Shown piece by piece: positions 1 through 11,974 of a stretch of DNA of 64,000 bases. The DNA is from Rhizobium sp. CB3090. Its GTDB lineage: Bacteria; Pseudomonadota; Alphaproteobacteria; Rhizobiales; Rhizobiaceae. Below the pieces are notes generated by a model that did not search any database, was not told the DNA's origin, and saw only the letters and a list, made by a program, of their open reading frames with translations. The translations under genes were made by a program, and so were the position numbers. Location: NCBI RefSeq assembly GCF_029714285.1, contig NZ_CP121662.1:1054001-1118000 (forward strand). Direction: 5' to 3'. Every line of letters begins with the position of its first letter. Position 1 is the first letter of the stretch.

Positions 1-1959
1 ATCGAGACGCCGATCATCTCAAACTTCAAGGAAGGCCTGACCGTGAACGAGTACTTCAACTCGACGCACGGCGCCCGTAAGGGTCTGGCGGACACCGCCT
101 TGAAGACCGCGAACTCCGGCTACCTGACCCGTCGTCTCGTCGACGTCGCGCAGGATTGCATCGTGACGCACATCGATTGCGGCACCGAAACCGGCCTTAC
201 CATGACTGCCATCGTCGATGCCGGTCAGGTCGTCGCCTCGCTCGGCGCCCGCATCCTCGGCCGTACGGCGCTGGACGATATCGATCATCCGGTCACGGGT
301 GAGCGCATCGTCGATGCCGGCAAGATGATCCTCGAGCCGGATGTCGTCGAGATCGAAAAGGCTGGTATCCAGTCGATCCGCATCCGTTCGGCGCTGACCT
401 GCGAAATCCAGACGGGTGTCTGCTCGGTTTGCTACGGCCGTGACCTGGCTCGCGGTACGCCGGTCAACATCGGTGAGGCTGTCGGCGTCATCGCCGCTCA
501 GTCGATCGGTGAGCCGGGCACGCAGCTCACCATGCGTACCTTCCACTTGGGCGGCACGGCGACCGTGGTCGACCAGTCGTTCCTGGAAGCCTCGTATGAA
601 GGCACGGTGCAGATCAAGAACCGCAACATGCTGCGCAACTCCGAAGGCAGCCTGGTTGCCATGGGCCGCAACATGACGGTGCAGATCTTGGACGAACGTG
701 GCGTCGAACGCTCTTCGCAGCGCGTCGCTTACGGCTCCAAGCTCCATGTCGACGAAGGCGATAAGGTGAAGCGCGGTCAGCGTCTCGCAGAATGGGATCC
801 TTATACCCGTCCGATGATGACGGAAGTGGCCGGTACGGTGCACTTCGAAGACGTCATCGACGGTCTCTCGGTTCTCGAAGCGACCGACGAGTCGACCGGC
901 ATCACCAAGCGTCAGGTCATCGACTGGCGTTCGACGCCGCGCGGTTCGGATCTGAAGCCGGCGATCGTCGTCAAGGACGCCAGCGGCAATGTCGCCAAGC
1001 TGTCGCGTGGCGGTGAAGCTCGCTTCCTGCTCTCGGTGGACGCGATCCTGTCCGTCGAGCCGGGTCAGAAGGTGTCGCAGGGTGACGTTCTTGCCCGTTC
1101 GCCGCTGGAAAGCGCCAAGACCAAGGACATCACCGGTGGTCTGCCGCGCGTTGCCGAACTGTTCGAAGCCCGTCGTCCGAAGGACCACGCCATCATCGCA
1201 GAGATCGATGGTACTATCCGCCTCGGCCGCGACTACAAGAACAAGCGCCGCGTCATCATCGAGCCGGCGGAAGACGGTGTCGAGCCGGTCGAATACCTGA
1301 TCCCGAAGGGCAAGCCCTTCCACCTTCAGGAAGGCGACTATATCGAAAAGGGTGACTACATCCTCGACGGTAACCCGGCTCCGCACGACATCCTGGCGAT
1401 CAAGGGCGTGGAGGCTCTGGCTTCCTACCTCGTCAACGAAATCCAGGAAGTTTACCGCCTCCAGGGCGTTGTCATCAACGACAAGCACATCGAGGTGATT
1501 GTCCGTCAGATGCTGCAGAAGGTGGAAATCACCGATGCAGGCGACAGCCAGTACATTGTCGGCGACAATGTCGACCGTATCGAACTGGAAGACGCCAACG
1601 AGCGCCTGATCGAAGAGGGCAAGAAGCCCGCTTATGGCGATCCGGTTCTGCTCGGCATCACCAAGGCGTCGCTGCAGACGCCGTCCTTCATCTCCGCCGC
1701 GTCCTTCCAGGAAACGACGAAGGTGCTGACGGAAGCTGCGATCGCCGGCAAGACCGACGGTCTGCAGGGCCTGAAGGAAAACGTCATCGTCGGCCGTCTC
1801 ATCCCGGCCGGTACCGGTGGCACCATGACGCAAATCCGTCGCATCGCGACGGCTCGCGACGAGCTGATCCTGGAAGAGCGCCGCAAGGGTACGGGTGCCG
1901 CCGTCGCCACGCCGATGCTGCAGGACATGGCCAACGAAAACGCCCCGGCCGCTGAATAA
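1..1959 (+). CDS. rpoC: DNA-directed RNA polymerase subunit beta' (3' part)
   Basis: This is the C-terminal 652 residues of the RNA polymerase beta' subunit; the reading frame is open at base 1, so the 5' part lies outside the window. The segment contains the bridge-helix region ([20 protein letters not shown]), the trigger loop ([11 protein letters not shown]) and the four-cysteine zinc site built from DCGTE and [11 protein letters not shown]. The enzyme carries out transcription in the cytoplasm, and this half supplies much of the active-centre mechanics. It ends with TAA and is followed 25 bp later by a strong intrinsic terminator, so rpoBC transcription probably stops here and does not continue into rpsL. 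Identification is certain. Confidence 0.98.
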   Translation: METPIISNFKEGLTVNEYFNSTHGARKGLADTALKTANSGYLTRRLVDVAQDCIVTHIDCGTETGLTMTAIVDAGQVVASLGARILGRTALDDIDHPVTGERIVDAGKMILEPDVVEIEKAGIQSIRIRSALTCEIQTGVCSVCYGRDLARGTPVNIGEAVGVIAAQSIGEPGTQLTMRTFHLGGTATVVDQSFLEASYEGTVQIKNRNMLRNSEGSLVAMGRNMTVQILDERGVERSSQRVAYGSKLHVDEGDKVKRGQRLAEWDPYTRPMMTEVAGTVHFEDVIDGLSVLEATDESTGITKRQVIDWRSTPRGSDLKPAIVVKDASGNVAKLSRGGEARFLLSVDAILSVEPGQKVSQGDVLARSPLESAKTKDITGGLPRVAELFEARRPKDHAIIAEIDGTIRLGRDYKNKRRVIIEPAEDGVEPVEYLIPKGKPFHLQEGDYIEKGDYILDGNPAPHDILAIKGVEALASYLVNEIQEVYRLQGVVINDKHIEVIVRQMLQKVEITDAGDSQYIVGDNVDRIELEDANERLIEEGKKPAYGDPVLLGITKASLQTPSFISAASFQETTKVLTEAAIAGKTDGLQGLKENVIVGRLIPAGTGGTMTQIRRIATARDELILEERRKGTGAAVATPMLQDMANENAPAAE

Positions 1960-1984
1960 GCGGCTGGAGTTACGCTGGAATCAA

Positions 1985-2018
1985 AAACCGCCCGGAGCGA
2001 TCCGGGCGGTTTCTTTTT
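1985..2018 (+). terminator. Intrinsic terminator after rpoC
   Basis: A perfect 12-bp stem (AAACCGCCCGGA / TCCGGGCGGTTT) with a GCGA tetraloop is followed by TTCTTTTT. It lies 25 bp after the rpoC stop codon, the expected place for the rpoBC terminator. Confidence 0.9.
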
Positions 2019-2070
2019 GCATCCATGTTGTGAAGAGCAGGCGAGGGTGGGGAAGCGCGATCCCATTTTA

Positions 2071-3123
2071 GAGCGGGATGAATTTAAGCCCGGTCATAGC
2101 CAGCATTTATGAAGTAGTTTGAGCATTCTTGTGGCGCAATGGTGCGGAGGATGTCTCCAAGTACGTCGTAGATGGCCTGACGGGTCCTAGCCTGGGCTTT
2201 TCGCAACCGATGTTTGACCTTTGCGAAGAGCTGTTCGATCGGATTGAGGTCGGGAGAATATTGCGGCAGAAAGAACAAGTGGGCGCCAGCTTTGCGGATG
2301 GCGGTGCGGATCACCTTGGCTTTGTGAGAACCGAGATTATCCATCACAACAATGTCGCCGGGGTTGAGCTCCGGCACCAACACCTGTTCGACATAGATGC
2401 GGAAGCGGTCACCATTGATCGGACCGTCGAGGATGAAGGGCGCACTGACGCGGTCGATGCGCAAGGCGGCGAGGAAGGTCATGGTGTTCCAGTGACCGAA
2501 GGGAGCCTCACCGAGTAGTCGTTCGCCGCGCGGCGCCCAGCCCCTGAGCGGCGCCATATTCGTCTTTGTCCAAGTTTCGTCGATGAAAACCAGGCGGGCA
2601 GGATCGATGCGATGGCGATGCTTCAGCCAGCGAGCTCGTCGCGCGACGACATCGGCCCGTTTGCGTTCGAAGGCGACCAGCGTCTTTTTTTATAACTCAA
2701 CCCTTCGTCATGCACGAAGATCCAGACGGAGCGATAGTCCACTTTCAGACCGCGCGCCTCCAGCTCGTGGACCAAGCCACGCAACGTAAAGGCGCTGCCG
2801 CGACAACGTGCGATCAGCCAGTCCCGATGCTCACCCGAAATCGCCCGTCGCTTGTGCCCACCCATCTGGCCGGGGGCTGCGCTGCCCGTCTCGCGGAAGC
2901 GTCGCACCCAGTCGATGGCGGTACTGATGCCGACGCCGAAGTGTTTGGCCGCTGCCCGGCACGAAAACCCTTCGTGCATCACAGCACCAACAACACGGTC
3001 TCGAAGATCATCCGAAAAAGGTCGCGCCATTCTGCCCGGCCTCCTTTACCGGTCAGAATAAGGAATCTGATTTGCTCACAAAACGGAATCCCAATTCCGA
3101 TTCCGCCTAAATTCATCCCGCTC
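2071..3123 (-). mobile_element. IS630-family insertion sequence, copy 1
   Basis: A 1,053-bp element bounded by inverted repeats. The left end reads GAGCGGGATGAATTTA at 2071-2086 and its exact complement is at 3108-3123. It is flanked by a TA dinucleotide on each side (2069-2070 and 3124-3125), the target duplication typical of the IS630/Tc1-mariner group. Inside is a transposase gene in two overlapping frames. The right-hand TA belongs to the stop codon of the next gene (3123-3416): the terminal G of the element completes a TAG, so that protein is unchanged by the insertion. The element lies between the rpoC terminator and the str operon leader. Confidence 0.9.
2084..3030 (-). CDS. IS630-family transposase, expressed by -1 frameshift
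   Basis: The first frame starts at 3030 ([14 protein letters not shown]) and encodes an N-terminal helix-turn-helix DNA-binding region. It reads to a run of seven A on the coding strand (plus-strand T7 at 2685-2691) that follows a TAT codon. Slipping back one base at A-AAA-AAG continues without a stop into the second frame ([14 protein letters not shown], then [11 protein letters not shown]). That frame carries the catalytic DDE triad: [15 protein letters not shown] and [11 protein letters not shown]. Without slippage the product is a 135-residue DNA-binding fragment. Both halves look intact, so the element may still be active. The frameshift is inferred from the slippery sequence and the continuity of the fold. 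Confidence 0.85.
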
Positions 3124-3416
3124 TAACGGAAGCGAATGATCGCCACTTCGCCTTCCAGCGCGCCCTGATAGGCCGAGGCATGCGGTTCTTCGTCCGGCAC
3201 GTCGGTCAGCATGCCGATCTGATCGAGATCGGCCTCGATGAAGCCTTCCTCCGCAAGGGCGTTCAGCGCTTCGCGCACGGCGGTGTCGTCATCCGGCGCC
3301 TTCAGCATGACATGAAGGTCGACGCCTTCGCCGCCGTCCGTTTCATATCCCTTGCCGATAATGATGAAGACCATGGGGCCGTCGAAATTGTTGTCGTTGT
3401 CTGGCTCAGTGATCAT
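3123..3416 (-). CDS. Conserved hypothetical protein, 97 aa
   Basis: A small acidic protein (MITEPDNDNNFDGPMVFIII...) with no signal peptide or membrane segment. I do not recognise a characterised family; its position between rpoC and rpsL on the opposite strand is plausible for rhizobia. An IS630 element has inserted into the TA of its stop codon. The last sense codon CGT is followed by TA from the target and G from the end of the element, giving TAG. If the insertion is removed, the flanks rejoin as CGT-TAA, so the protein length is the same with or without the IS. Downstream transcription is now interrupted or replaced by the element. Confidence 0.7.
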   Translation of the reverse strand: MITEPDNDNNFDGPMVFIIIGKGYETDGGEGVDLHVMLKAPDDDTAVREALNALAEEGFIEADLDQIGMLTDVPDEEPHASAYQGALEGEVAIIRFR

Positions 3417-3923
3417 AGGCCTTCCTTCGGTGGTATCGATTCGGCCGAGCGATTCTCTGAACTGCCCTTGCTGGCCAGTGAAATTATCTTTCTGTGATTC
3501 CTTATAGGGATTTTAACGAAATACCCAAGTCTATCTTGCCGGAGCGATGCCATTTCCTCATCTGAGGCGTCAAACGGCTGGTTTGGCCCGCATTTTCGGG
3601 GTTTGTGACAAAGATAATTCTTAACCGGCCTTGACGAACCTGCGGGAAACCAGTAGTACCGCCGCCATCGGGACCCATGTGAGGCATGGCTGTTCGGAGC
3701 GACGCGCTCTGGAGTTCACCTCAAACAAGGTTCCAAACGCACGTTGAAGACACGAATGCTGCACGCAAGACGCAATTTACCGCGTCCTCTGCTTTTTTTG
3801 TGGTCCATCTGCGAAAGCGGATCGGGCCACGTTTTGCGCATTGAGGCGAACGTGTGTCGTTGCCGGAGACGGCGAGAGTTAAGCCCGCAAGGGTGTCGAG
3901 ACAGATTCACAAGGGATGGTTGA
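3417..3923. other. Intergenic region and leader of the str operon
   Basis: These 507 bp hold no convincing gene. The left part is upstream of the minus-strand hypothetical gene and the right part is the leader of rpsL. One sigma-70-like promoter candidate is listed separately. No clear riboswitch or ribosomal-protein operator structure could be picked out by eye. Confidence 0.5.
3631..3659 (+). promoter_or_regulatory. Candidate sigma-70-type promoter for the str operon
   Basis: TTGACG at 3631-3636 is separated by 17 bp from TAGTAC at 3654-3659. The -35 matches the alphaproteobacterial CTTGAC preference well, but the -10 is a weak match. The position, about 265 bp before rpsL on its strand, fits a strong constitutive operon promoter with a long leader. 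This is inference from consensus only. Confidence 0.35.
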
Positions 3924-4295
3924 ATGCCTACCGTAAACCAGCTAATCCGCAAGCCTCGCCAGGCGCAGGTAAAGCGTAATAAGGTTCCCGCTCTTCAGGA
4001 GAACCCGCAGAAGCGTGGTGTTTGCACCCGCGTCTACACGACGACGCCGAAGAAGCCGAACTCGGCTCTGCGTAAGGTCGCAAAGATCCGCCTGACCAAC
4101 GGCTTCGAAGTCATTGGCTACATCCCGGGTGAAGGTCACAACCTTCAGGAACACTCCGTCGTCATGATCCGTGGCGGCCGCGTCAAGGACCTTCCGGGTG
4201 TTCGCTACCACATCATCCGCGGCGTTCTCGATACTCAGGGTGTCAAGAACCGCAAGCAGCGCCGTTCCAAGTACGGTGCAAAGCGTCCGAAGTAA
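3924..4295 (+). CDS. rpsL: 30S ribosomal protein S12
   Basis: 123 aa, full length for S12, beginning [14 protein letters not shown]12 lines the decoding centre of the 30S subunit. The loops where streptomycin-resistance substitutions occur read [11 protein letters not shown] and [13 protein letters not shown], with the wild-type lysines in place, so no resistance allele is visible. It is the first gene of the str operon (rpsL-rpsG-fusA-tuf), with 77 bp to rpsG. Confidence 0.98.
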
Positions 4296-4372
4296 TTCGG
4301 TTTCAGGTAATCCGGCGCTGCGCGAGGTTCTCCGCGTTGTAAAGCGCCGCTAACAGTTGAGAGACGAGAAGT

Positions 4373-4843
4373 ATGTCCCGACGTCACAGAGCAGAAAAGC
4401 GCGAGATCAATCCGGACCCGAAGTTCGGCGATCTGGTCGTCACGAAGTTCATGAATGCCATCATGCTGGACGGCAAGAAGTCCGTAGCTGAAAACATCGT
4501 TTACGGCGCATTCGACGCCGTGCAGGGCAAGGCAAAGCAGGAGCCGCTCGGCGTGTTCCATCAGGCTTTGGATAACATCGCTCCGCACGTTGAAGTCCGC
4601 TCGCGCCGCGTTGGTGGTGCTACGTATCAGGTTCCGGTCGACGTTCGTCCCGAGCGCCGTCAGGCTCTTGCCATTCGCTGGCTGATCGCTGCTGCCCGCA
4701 AGCGCAACGAAACCACCATGGTCGACCGTCTCTGCGGCGAACTTCTTGATGCCTCCAACAACCGCGGCTCTGCCGTCAAGAAGCGCGAAGACACGCACAA
4801 GATGGCTGACGCCAACCGTGCGTTCTCGCATTATCGCTGGTAA
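4373..4843 (+). CDS. rpsG: 30S ribosomal protein S7
   Basis: 156 aa, beginning [17 protein letters not shown]7 binds the 3' major domain of 16S rRNA and nucleates assembly of the 30S head near the E site; in other bacteria it is also the autoregulator of the str operon. It lies between rpsL and fusA, with 30 bp to fusA and a clear purine-rich ribosome binding site before each. Confidence 0.98.
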   Translation: MSRRHRAEKREINPDPKFGDLVVTKFMNAIMLDGKKSVAENIVYGAFDAVQGKAKQEPLGVFHQALDNIAPHVEVRSRRVGGATYQVPVDVRPERRQALAIRWLIAAARKRNETTMVDRLCGELLDASNNRGSAVKKREDTHKMADANRAFSHYRW

Positions 4844-4873
4844 TCCCGAACGGTTTCCGAAAGGCAGTCCACT

Positions 4874-6973
4874 ATGGCTCGCGAATATAAAATCGAAGAC
4901 TACCGCAATTTCGGTATCATGGCGCACATCGACGCCGGCAAGACCACGACGACCGAGCGTATTCTTTATTACACCGGCAAGTCGCACAAGATCGGCGAAG
5001 TCCACGACGGCGCAGCCACCATGGACTGGATGGAGCAGGAGCAGGAGCGTGGCATCACGATCACCTCTGCTGCCACCACGACCTTCTGGAAGGGCCGTGA
5101 CGGCAAGATGCGCCGCTTCAACATCATCGACACCCCCGGCCACGTCGACTTCACCATCGAAGTCGAGCGTTCGCTGCGCGTTCTCGACGGTGCTATCGCG
5201 CTGCTCGACGCCAACGCCGGTGTTGAGCCGCAGACGGAAACCGTCTGGCGTCAAGCTGAGAAGTATCATGTTCCGCGCATGATCTTCTGCAACAAGATGG
5301 ACAAGACCGGTGCCGATTTCTATCGCTCGGTCGAGATGATCAAGAGCCGCCTCGGGGCCACCGCCGTCGTCATGCAGCTCCCGATCGGCGCTGAAAGCGA
5401 TTTCAAGGGCGTCGTCGACCTGATCGAGATGAACGCCCTCATCTGGCGCGACGAGTCGCTCGGCGCCCAGTGGGACGTCGTCGAAATCCCGGAAGACATG
5501 AAGGCCAAGGCTGAAGAATATCGCGAAAAGCTGATCGAGACGGTTGTCGAGATCGACGAAGCTGCGACCGAAGCCTATCTGGAAGGCAACCTGCCCGACA
5601 ACGATCAGATCCGCGCGCTCGTCCGTCGCGGCACCATCGACGTCAAGTTCCATCCGATGTTCTGCGGCACCGCCTTCAAGAACAAGGGCGTTCAGCCGCT
5701 GCTCGACGCTGTGGTCGATTACCTGCCGTCTCCGATCGACATTCCGGCGATCAAGGGCATTGACGTCAAGACGGAAGCTGAAATCCACCGTCACGCTGAC
5801 GATGCCGAGCCGCTCTCCATGCTGGCGTTCAAGATCATGAACGACCCCTTCGTCGGTTCGCTGACGTTTGCCCGCATCTACTCCGGCAAGCTCGAAAAGG
5901 GCGCATCGGTCATGAACACGGTCAAGGACAAGCGCGAGCGCGTCGGCCGTATGCTGCAGATGCACTCCAACTCGCGTGAAGACATCGAAGAAGCCTTCGC
6001 TGGCGACATCGTTGCTCTGGCTGGCCTCAAGGAAACCACCACCGGCGATACGCTCTGCGATCCGCTGAAGCCGGTTATCCTCGAGCGCATGGAATTCCCC
6101 GAGCCGGTCATTCAGATCGCGATCGAGCCGAAGACCAAGGGCGACCAGGAAAAGATGGGCCTCGCGCTCAACCGCCTGGCTGCTGAAGATCCGTCCTTCC
6201 GCGTGAAGACGGACCAGGAATCGGGTCAGACGATCATTGCCGGCATGGGTGAACTTCACCTCGACATCATCGTCGACCGCATGCGTCGTGAATTCAAGGT
6301 CGAAGCAACCGTCGGCGCGCCGCAGGTTGCTTACCGCGAAACCATCACGCGTCAGACCGAGAAGGACTACACCCACAAGAAGCAGTCGGGTGGTACCGGT
6401 CAGTTCGCTCGCGTCAAGATCGTGTTCGAACCGAACCCGGAAGGCGACGATTTCAAGTTCGAGTCCAAGATCGTCGGTGGTGCTGTTCCGAAGGAATACA
6501 TCCCGGGCGTTCAGAAGGGCATCGAAAGCGTTCTGTCTTCGGGCCCGCTGGCTGGCTTCCCGATGCTCGGCGTCAAGGCGACGCTGATCGACGGTGCCTT
6601 CCACGACGTCGACTCGTCGGTTCTGGCCTTCGAAATCGCTGCACGTGCGTGCTTCCGTGAAGCAGCCCGCGAAGCCGGTGCTCAACTCCTCGAGCCGATG
6701 ATGAAGGTCGAAGTCGTGACGCCGGAAGATTACGTCGGCGACGTCATCGGCGACCTGAACTCGCGTCGTGGCCAGATCCAGGGTCAGGAAAGCCGCGGTA
6801 TCGCCGTTGTCATCAACGCGAATGTCCCGCTGGCAAACATGTTCAAATACGTCGACAACCTGCGCTCCATGTCTCAGGGCCGCGCGCAGTACACCATGAC
6901 CTTCGATCATTATTCGCCGGTCCCGTCGAACGTCGCACAGGAAATCCAGGCAAAGTATTCCGGTCAGAAGTGA
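4874..6973 (+). CDS. fusA: Elongation factor G
   Basis: 699 aa, the normal length for EF-G. It is the translational GTPase that drives tRNA-mRNA translocation. The G domain shows [13 protein letters not shown] (P loop), the RGITI switch I region, DTPGHVDF and NKMD. The later domains end in the typical [20 protein letters not shown] region. It is third in the str operon, with a 67-bp gap to tuf. Confidence 0.98.
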   Translation: MAREYKIEDYRNFGIMAHIDAGKTTTTERILYYTGKSHKIGEVHDGAATMDWMEQEQERGITITSAATTTFWKGRDGKMRRFNIIDTPGHVDFTIEVERSLRVLDGAIALLDANAGVEPQTETVWRQAEKYHVPRMIFCNKMDKTGADFYRSVEMIKSRLGATAVVMQLPIGAESDFKGVVDLIEMNALIWRDESLGAQWDVVEIPEDMKAKAEEYREKLIETVVEIDEAATEAYLEGNLPDNDQIRALVRRGTIDVKFHPMFCGTAFKNKGVQPLLDAVVDYLPSPIDIPAIKGIDVKTEAEIHRHADDAEPLSMLAFKIMNDPFVGSLTFARIYSGKLEKGASVMNTVKDKRERVGRMLQMHSNSREDIEEAFAGDIVALAGLKETTTGDTLCDPLKPVILERMEFPEPVIQIAIEPKTKGDQEKMGLALNRLAAEDPSFRVKTDQESGQTIIAGMGELHLDIIVDRMRREFKVEATVGAPQVAYRETITRQTEKDYTHKKQSGGTGQFARVKIVFEPNPEGDDFKFESKIVGGAVPKEYIPGVQKGIESVLSSGPLAGFPMLGVKATLIDGAFHDVDSSVLAFEIAARACFREAAREAGAQLLEPMMKVEVVTPEDYVGDVIGDLNSRRGQIQGQESRGIAVVINANVPLANMFKYVDNLRSMSQGRAQYTMTFDHYSPVPSNVAQEIQAKYSGQK

Positions 6974-7040
6974 CCGGAATACCAATTGACCGATAACAAG
7001 AATTGATCCCCTCGGGGACAGGAAAAACGGAGAGCCGAAA

Positions 7041-8216
<1,176 letters not shown>

Positions 8217-8526
8217 TTCAAAGTCGGCCACTCCCTCCGAGTGGCCGATTCGATGACAATAATATGATGCAAGCGGCTGTAGCCGCTTGCTTATGACATG
8301 GAAATGTTGCAAATGGCGCGCGAGCGCGATTTGCGCCTGCTTCGGATAACGAAGCGGCCAATGAGATTAACAATAAGGTGGGCCGAAAGGTCTAAAAAAG
8401 TGGATGGGGATGCCGTAGCAGGCGTCCCTCTCGATCTTTGAAACCGGTGGTCCGCCTTAGGAAAAAGAACAATCCGTGCCCTTTTTTAGCGGCACGCGAG
8501 ATAACAAAACACAAGGATAACGTCGA
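8217..8526. other. tuf-rpsJ intergenic region, S10 operon leader
   Basis: 310 bp without a gene. It contains the tuf-proximal hairpin (8224-8248) and a second perfect hairpin, GCAAGCGG CTGTAG CCGCTTGC at 8269-8290. A purine-rich leader then runs to rpsJ. An S10-operon autoregulatory leader would be expected here, but I could not match it to the known gammaproteobacterial L4 leader. Confidence 0.5.
8224..8248 (+). terminator. Hairpin after tuf, probable str operon terminator
   Basis: A 10-bp perfect stem (TCGGCCACTC / GAGTGGCCGA) with a CCTCC loop begins 7 bp after the tuf stop codon. The following bases (TTCGATGACA) are not a U tract, so it may act as a weak or processing hairpin. A second hairpin follows at 8269-8290. 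Confidence 0.6.
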
Positions 8527-8835
8527 ATGAACGGCCAAAATATCCGCATTCGCCTGAAGGCGTTCGATCACCGAATTCTCGATGCTTCCACGCGCGAGAT
8601 CGTGTCGACGGCGAAGCGCACCGGTGCTAGCGTCCGGGGCCCCGTTCCGCTTCCGACTCGTATCGAGAAGTTCACGGTAAACCGGTCCCCGCACATCGAC
8701 AAGAAGAGCCGCGAGCAGTTCGAGATGCGCACTCATAAGCGCCTTCTCGACATCGTTGATCCGACCCCGCAGACGGTAGACGCGCTGATGAAGCTCGATC
8801 TCGCCGCCGGTGTCGATGTTGAGATCAAGCTCTGA
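8527..8835 (+). CDS. rpsJ: 30S ribosomal protein S10 (NusE)
   Basis: 102 aa, beginning [16 protein letters not shown], with the typical [16 protein letters not shown] segment. S10 is part of the 30S head and, as NusE, also joins NusB in antitermination complexes. It is the first gene of the S10 operon and is followed 39 bp later by rplC. Confidence 0.98.
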   Translation: MNGQNIRIRLKAFDHRILDASTREIVSTAKRTGASVRGPVPLPTRIEKFTVNRSPHIDKKSREQFEMRTHKRLLDIVDPTPQTVDALMKLDLAAGVDVEIKL

Positions 8836-8874
8836 GACCTCTGGTCCTCGAGCTGAGTGAGAAGGATTGAACCG

Positions 8875-9516
8875 ATGCGTTCAGGTGTGATTGCACAGAA
8901 GGTGGGAATGACCCGCGTCTATAACGACGCCGGCGAGCATGTCCCGGTAACCGTATTGCGTTTGGATGGCTGCCAGGTCGTGGCCCAGCGCACAGTAGAA
9001 AAGAATGGCTACACCGCAGTTCAGCTCGGTGCCGGCCAGGCGAAAGTCAAGAACACGACGAAGGCCCTGCGTGGTCACTTCGCCGTTGCCAGCGTAGAGC
9101 CGAAGGCCAAGCTCGTAGAATTCCGTGTCACGGATGACAATCTGCTTGAAGTCGGCACCGAGCTCAACGCAGGTCACTTCACGGCGGGTCAGCTCGTCGA
9201 CGTGACCGGCACGACGATCGGTAAGGGCTTTGCCGGCGCCATCAAGCGCCACGGCTTCGGCGGTCTGCGCGCCACGCACGGCGTATCGGTTTCGCACCGT
9301 TCGCACGGTTCGACCGGCTCGCGCCAGGATCCGGGCAAGGTGTTCAAGAACAAGAAGATGGCTGGTCACATGGGCCAGACCCGCGTCACGACGCAGAACC
9401 TCGAAGTGGTATTGACCGATGAAGATCGCGGTCTGATCCTCGTCAAGGGTGCAGTTCCCGGCTCCAAGGGTGCCTGGATCATCGTGCGCGATGCCGTCAA
9501 GTCGGCCGCGAAGTAA
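8875..9516 (+). CDS. rplC: 50S ribosomal protein L3
   Basis: 213 aa from the ATG at 8875, chosen because it starts [14 protein letters not shown] and has AGAAGG-type purines just upstream; an upstream in-frame start at 8857 would add six unconserved residues. L3 reaches the peptidyl transferase centre through its long loop ([20 protein letters not shown]). It is followed by rplD after 13 bp. Confidence 0.97.
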   Translation: MRSGVIAQKVGMTRVYNDAGEHVPVTVLRLDGCQVVAQRTVEKNGYTAVQLGAGQAKVKNTTKALRGHFAVASVEPKAKLVEFRVTDDNLLEVGTELNAGHFTAGQLVDVTGTTIGKGFAGAIKRHGFGGLRATHGVSVSHRSHGSTGSRQDPGKVFKNKKMAGHMGQTRVTTQNLEVVLTDEDRGLILVKGAVPGSKGAWIIVRDAVKSAAK

Positions 9517-9529
9517 GGGAGCCAAACCA

Positions 9530-10150
9530 ATGGAATTGAACGTCAAGACCCTCGAGGGAAAAGACGCTGGGAAGGTTTCCCTTTCTGATGCGATTTTCGG
9601 CCTCGAGCCGCGTGAGGACATCCTCGCACGCGTCATTCGCTGGCAGCTCGCCAAGAAGCAGCAGGGTACGCACAAGGCCCAGGGCCGCGCTGAAGTGTCC
9701 CGCACCGGCGCCAAGATGTACAAGCAGAAGGGTACGGGCCGCGCTCGTCACCATTCGGCTCGCGCTCCGCAGTTCCGCGGCGGTGGTAAGGCTCACGGCC
9801 CGGTCGTGCGCAGCCATGAACATGATCTGCCGAAGAAGGTTCGCGCCCTCGGCCTGCGTCACGCTCTGTCTGCCAAGCTGAAGTCCGAAGACGTCATTGT
9901 CATCGACAGCCTGGTTGCAGCCGATGCAAAGACCAAGGCTCTGGCCAGCACCTTCGAGACGCTTGGCCTGACCAATGCGCTCTTCATCGGTGGCGCTGAG
10001 CTCGACAACAACTTCAAGCTCGCGGCTCAGAACATCCCGAACATCGATGTTCTGCCGATCCAGGGCATCAACGTTTATGACATCCTGCGCCGCGGCAAGC
10101 TTGTGCTGTCCAAGGCTGCAGTTGAAGCTCTAGAGGAGCGATTCAAGTGA
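9530..10150 (+). CDS. rplD: 50S ribosomal protein L4
   Basis: 206 aa from the ATG at 9530 ([16 protein letters not shown]); extension upstream would run into rplC. The extended loop [20 protein letters not shown], which lines the exit tunnel, is present. L4 is the feedback regulator of the S10 operon in enterobacteria; whether that holds here is unknown. Its stop codon overlaps the GTG start of rplW by 4 bp. Confidence 0.97.
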   Translation: MELNVKTLEGKDAGKVSLSDAIFGLEPREDILARVIRWQLAKKQQGTHKAQGRAEVSRTGAKMYKQKGTGRARHHSARAPQFRGGGKAHGPVVRSHEHDLPKKVRALGLRHALSAKLKSEDVIVIDSLVAADAKTKALASTFETLGLTNALFIGGAELDNNFKLAAQNIPNIDVLPIQGINVYDILRRGKLVLSKAAVEALEERFK

Positions 10151-10440
10151 CGGATCTTCGCCATTACGATGTGATCGTTTCTCCTGCGATCACCGAAAAG
10201 TCCACGCTGGTTTCGGATAACAACCAGGTTGTTTTCAACGTTGCCAAGACCGCGACGAAGCCTGAAATCAAGGCTGCCGTCGAAGCGCTGTTCGGCGTCA
10301 AGGTCACGGCCGTCAACACTCTGCTGCGCAAGGGCAAGACCAAGCGATTTAAAGGTCTCGTCGGCAAGCAGAAGGACGTGAAGAAGGCTGTTGTGACGCT
10401 CGCCGAAGGCCAGTCGATCGACGTCTCCACCGGTCTCTGA
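10147..10440 (+). CDS. rplW: 50S ribosomal protein L23
   Basis: 97 aa with a GTG start inside the end of rplD (GTGA overlap), implying translational coupling. It begins [21 protein letters not shown]23 sits at the tunnel exit and docks trigger factor and SRP. rplB follows after 11 bp. Confidence 0.96.
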   Translation: MTDLRHYDVIVSPAITEKSTLVSDNNQVVFNVAKTATKPEIKAAVEALFGVKVTAVNTLLRKGKTKRFKGLVGKQKDVKKAVVTLAEGQSIDVSTGL

Positions 10441-10451
10441 GGAATAAGAAA

Positions 10452-11288
10452 ATGGCATTGAAAACATTCAATCCGACGACCCCGAGCCAGCGACAGCTCG
10501 TCATTGTCGACCGCTCCTCGCTCTACAAGGGCAAGCCGGTCAAGACGCTGACCGAAGGCCTGACTTCTAAGGGTGGCCGCAACAACACCGGTCGCATCAC
10601 CGTGCGTTTCCAGGGTGGCGGTCACAAGCGTACTTATCGCCTGGTTGACTTCAAGCGTCGCAAATTCGACGTCGAGGCAACCGTCGAGCGCATCGAATAC
10701 GACCCGAACCGTACCGCTTACATCGCTCTGGTGAAGTACACGGACGGCGAACTGGCCTATATCCTCGCTCCGCAGCGTCTCGCTGCCGGCGACAAGGTCA
10801 TCGCTTCGGAAAAGGTCGTTGACGTGAAGCCGGGCAACACCATGCCGCTTCAGTTCATCCCGGTCGGCTCCATCATCCATAACGTGGAAATGAAGCCGGG
10901 CAAGGGTGGTCAGATCGCTCGCTCCGCCGGTTCCTACGCTCAGCTCGTCGGTCGTGACCAGGGCATGGCGATTCTTCGCCTTAACTCGGGCGAACAGCGC
11001 CTCGTGCATGGCACCTGCCTTGCAACGATCGGTGCGGTTTCCAACCCGGATCACGGCAACATCAATGACGGCAAGGCCGGTCGTTCGCGTTGGCGTGGCA
11101 AGAAGCCGCATAACCGCGGCGTTGTCATGAACCCGGTCGACCATCCGCACGGCGGTGGTGAAGGCCGCACCTCCGGCGGTCGCCATCCGGTGACCCCGTG
11201 GGGCAAGCCGACTAAGGGCAAGCGTACGCGGTCGAACAAGTCGACCGACAAGATGATTATGCGCTCGCGCCATCAGCGCAAGAAGTAA
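10452..11288 (+). CDS. rplB: 50S ribosomal protein L2
   Basis: 278 aa, beginning [17 protein letters not shown]. The conserved C-terminal stretch [20 protein letters not shown], which approaches the peptidyl transferase centre, is intact. L2 is needed for subunit association. It is fifth in the S10 operon, 15 bp before rpsS. Confidence 0.98.
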   Translation: MALKTFNPTTPSQRQLVIVDRSSLYKGKPVKTLTEGLTSKGGRNNTGRITVRFQGGGHKRTYRLVDFKRRKFDVEATVERIEYDPNRTAYIALVKYTDGELAYILAPQRLAAGDKVIASEKVVDVKPGNTMPLQFIPVGSIIHNVEMKPGKGGQIARSAGSYAQLVGRDQGMAILRLNSGEQRLVHGTCLATIGAVSNPDHGNINDGKAGRSRWRGKKPHNRGVVMNPVDHPHGGGEGRTSGGRHPVTPWGKPTKGKRTRSNKSTDKMIMRSRHQRKK

Positions 11289-11303
11289 GAGAGGAAGTCT
11301 CAA

Positions 11304-11582
11304 GTGGCTCGTTCAGTATGGAAAGGTCCGTTTGTTGACGGCTATCTTCTCAAGAAGGCTGAGAAGGTGCGCGAAGGCGGACGCAGCGAAGTAATCAAGA
11401 TGTGGAGCCGTCGCTCCACCATCATGCCGCAGTTCGTTGGTCTCACCTTTGGTGTCTACAACGGCAGCAAGCATATTCCGGTCAGCGTCAATGAAGACAT
11501 GGTCGGACACAAGTTCGGCGAGTTCGCCCCGACCCGTACCTATTATGGTCACGGTGCGGACAAGAAGGCGAAGAGGAAGTAA
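11304..11582 (+). CDS. rpsS: 30S ribosomal protein S19
   Basis: 92 aa with a GTG start preceded by GAGGAAG. It begins [20 protein letters not shown] and has the [21 protein letters not shown] signature. S19 lies in the 30S head and contacts the A-site tRNA and 23S rRNA bridge. rplV follows after 2 bp. Confidence 0.97.
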   Translation: MARSVWKGPFVDGYLLKKAEKVREGGRSEVIKMWSRRSTIMPQFVGLTFGVYNGSKHIPVSVNEDMVGHKFGEFAPTRTYYGHGADKKAKRK

Positions 11583-11584
11583 CA

Positions 11585-11974
11585 ATGGGCAAGGCAAAAA
11601 CCGAACGCCGGCTGAAGGACAATGAGGCGCAGGCAGTTGCGCGTACGCTCCGTGTCAGCCCGCAGAAGCTCAACCTGGTCGCGGCTTCGATCCGCGGCAA
11701 GAAGGTTGATCGCGCACTCGCTGAGTTGGAATTTTCGCGCAAGCGCATTGCAGGTGCCGTCAAGAAGACGCTCGAATCTGCGATCGCCAACGCAGAAAAC
11801 AACCACGATCTCGACGTTGATTCGCTGGTTGTGGCAGAAGCCTACGTCGGCAAGTCGATCGTGATGAAGCGTTTCCACGCTCGTGGCCGTGGCCGCGCAT
11901 CTCGTATCGAGCGACCGTTCGCACACCTGACGATCGTCGTTCGTGAAGTGGAAGCTCAAGAGGAGGCCGCATAA
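11585..11974 (+). CDS. rplV: 50S ribosomal protein L22
   Basis: 129 aa, beginning [20 protein letters not shown]. The tunnel-constriction beta-hairpin ([21 protein letters not shown]) is present, the region where macrolide-resistance changes arise in other bacteria. Its TAA stop overlaps the ATG of rpsC by one base. Confidence 0.97.
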   Translation: MGKAKTERRLKDNEAQAVARTLRVSPQKLNLVAASIRGKKVDRALAELEFSRKRIAGAVKKTLESAIANAENNHDLDVDSLVVAEAYVGKSIVMKRFHARGRGRASRIERPFAHLTIVVREVEAQEEAA

